A DNA stretch of 15,220 nt, from NCBI GenBank assembly GCA_021812735.1, contig JAKAMV010000138.1, forward strand, positions 1 through 15,220, written 5' to 3'. Source of the stretch: Chloroflexota bacterium (GTDB lineage Bacteria; Chloroflexota; Limnocylindria; Limnocylindrales; CSP1-4). Shown here in pieces: positions 14,867 through 15,220 of this stretch. A program made the translations under genes and the position numbers. Under the pieces are notes generated by a model. That model searched no databases. It was not told where the DNA came from and saw nothing but the letters and a program-made list of their open reading frames with translations. Each line of letters opens with the position of its first letter. Position 1 is the first letter of the stretch.

Positions 14867-14917
14867 TTTGACGCCGGTCTAATCGTCAGTCTCCGCCCCG
14901 ATTCGATGGATGTCAAA
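14867..14917. promoter_or_regulatory. Inverted repeats in the divergent ArsR-DUF2087/nfo control region
   Basis: TGACG (14869-14873) and CGTCA (14884-14888) are inverted with ten bases between them. TTTGAC (14867-14872) recurs inverted as GTCAAA (14912-14917). These could be binding sites of the winged-helix regulator. The arms are short, so this is tentative. Confidence 0.3.
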
Positions 14918-14929
14918 CCCGCGACCCGC

Positions 14930-14935
14930 TACCAT
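14930..14935 (+). promoter_or_regulatory. -10-like element of nfo, possible leaderless start
   Basis: TACCAT fits TANNNT and lies six bases before the nfo ATG at 14942. There is no Shine-Dalgarno site. The layout is the same as at 10906 and 11015. Confidence 0.4.
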
Positions 14936-14941
14936 CAACGG

Positions 14942-15220
14942 ATGCAGCCTGGTCCCCTCGCGGCCCTGGCCGGCCGCCGAGTCGGCGCCCACCTGCCCCT
15001 CGCGGGGGGCATGGTCAAGGCGGTGGATCGGGCCCTGGCCATCGGGGCGACCTGCCTGCAGGTCTTCGCCGACAACCCCAGTGCGTGGCGCCGCCGTCCG
15101 ACGCCGCCCGCGGACCTGCCCGCGTTCCGGGCGCGCCTGGTCGCCGACGACGTCCTCCCGCTGGCGGTCCACGGCCCCTACCTGCTGAACCTGGCGGCGT
15201 CCGACGAGACCATCTGGGGC
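14942..15220 (+). CDS. nfo: Endonuclease IV (AP endonuclease family 2), N-terminal part, cut by window end
   Basis: 93 codons are visible, and the frame stays open to the last base. After a 13-residue start comes VGAHLPLAGGMVKAVDRALAIGA, then CLQVFADNPSAWRRRP and LAVHGPYLLNLAA. These match the first beta strands of the endonuclease IV TIM barrel: the GAH...GG motif, the (Q-x-F)xxNP...W motif, and the HGPYLLNLA strand whose His is a zinc ligand in the family. The enzyme cuts the backbone at abasic sites in base excision repair. The remaining zinc ligands lie beyond the window. The ATG at 14942 lacks a ribosome site but is six bases from a -10-like hexamer. It is divergent from the ArsR-DUF2087 gene. 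Confidence 0.9.
   Translation, partial: MQPGPLAALAGRRVGAHLPLAGGMVKAVDRALAIGATCLQVFADNPSAWRRRPTPPADLPAFRARLVADDVLPLAVHGPYLLNLAASDETIWG

Overview
The window reads as very GC-rich bacterial chromosome. It is dominated by a Tad/Flp-type pilus (type IVc) locus of monoderm style, most likely from a Chloroflexota lineage (a Limnocylindria- or Ellin6529-like clade is my best guess, with Actinobacteriota as the alternative). This is inferred from three things: DegS/LiaS-type histidine kinases paired with a NarL-type regulator, pilins whose processing site reads G|QGLAEYALILALIA, and the absence of an outer-membrane secretin gene. I could not run a search, so taxonomy and all homology calls rest on motif reading.

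Positions 1-2620 hold a signalling operon. It has the C-terminal part of a canonical DegS-type sensor kinase (cut by the window edge), a NarL/FixJ response regulator, and a second kinase-like protein. That second protein keeps the phospho-acceptor H-box but appears to have lost its ATP-binding motifs. Positions 2621-9721 hold the pilus genes: two tandem Flp pilins followed by a strong hairpin, then cpaB, a second strong hairpin, cpaE (receiver plus ParA-like ATPase), cpaF, tadB, tadC and a DUF192 gene. CpaF would power assembly, TadB/TadC form the membrane platform, CpaE links the machine to phosphorylation or localisation, and CpaB is the envelope-side accessory. No prepilin peptidase, secretin or TadE-like minor pilin lies in the window.

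Positions 9722-13530 are an accessory stretch. It contains a GT87/DUF2029-like membrane glycosyltransferase on the minus strand, a Phd/VapB-VapC toxin-antitoxin pair with a palindromic operator, a comF phosphoribosyltransferase gene, and a winged-helix MNT nucleotidyltransferase followed by a small protein with an R-N-x-x-x-H HEPN motif, which looks like a second, HEPN-MNT type, toxin-antitoxin module. Positions 13531-15220 return to housekeeping-type genes: long-form ribosome hibernation factor (hpf), an ArsR-type regulator fused to DUF2087 (minus strand), and the start of endonuclease IV (nfo), cut by the window end.

The most interesting signals are the apparent pseudokinase beside the response regulator, the winged-helix MNT/HEPN pair, and a repeated promoter-to-start arrangement (TANNNT, six bases, ATG) at three genes without Shine-Dalgarno sites, which suggests leaderless mRNAs. 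No tRNA, rRNA, CRISPR array or insertion sequence was seen, and no stretch over 300 bases lacks a gene.
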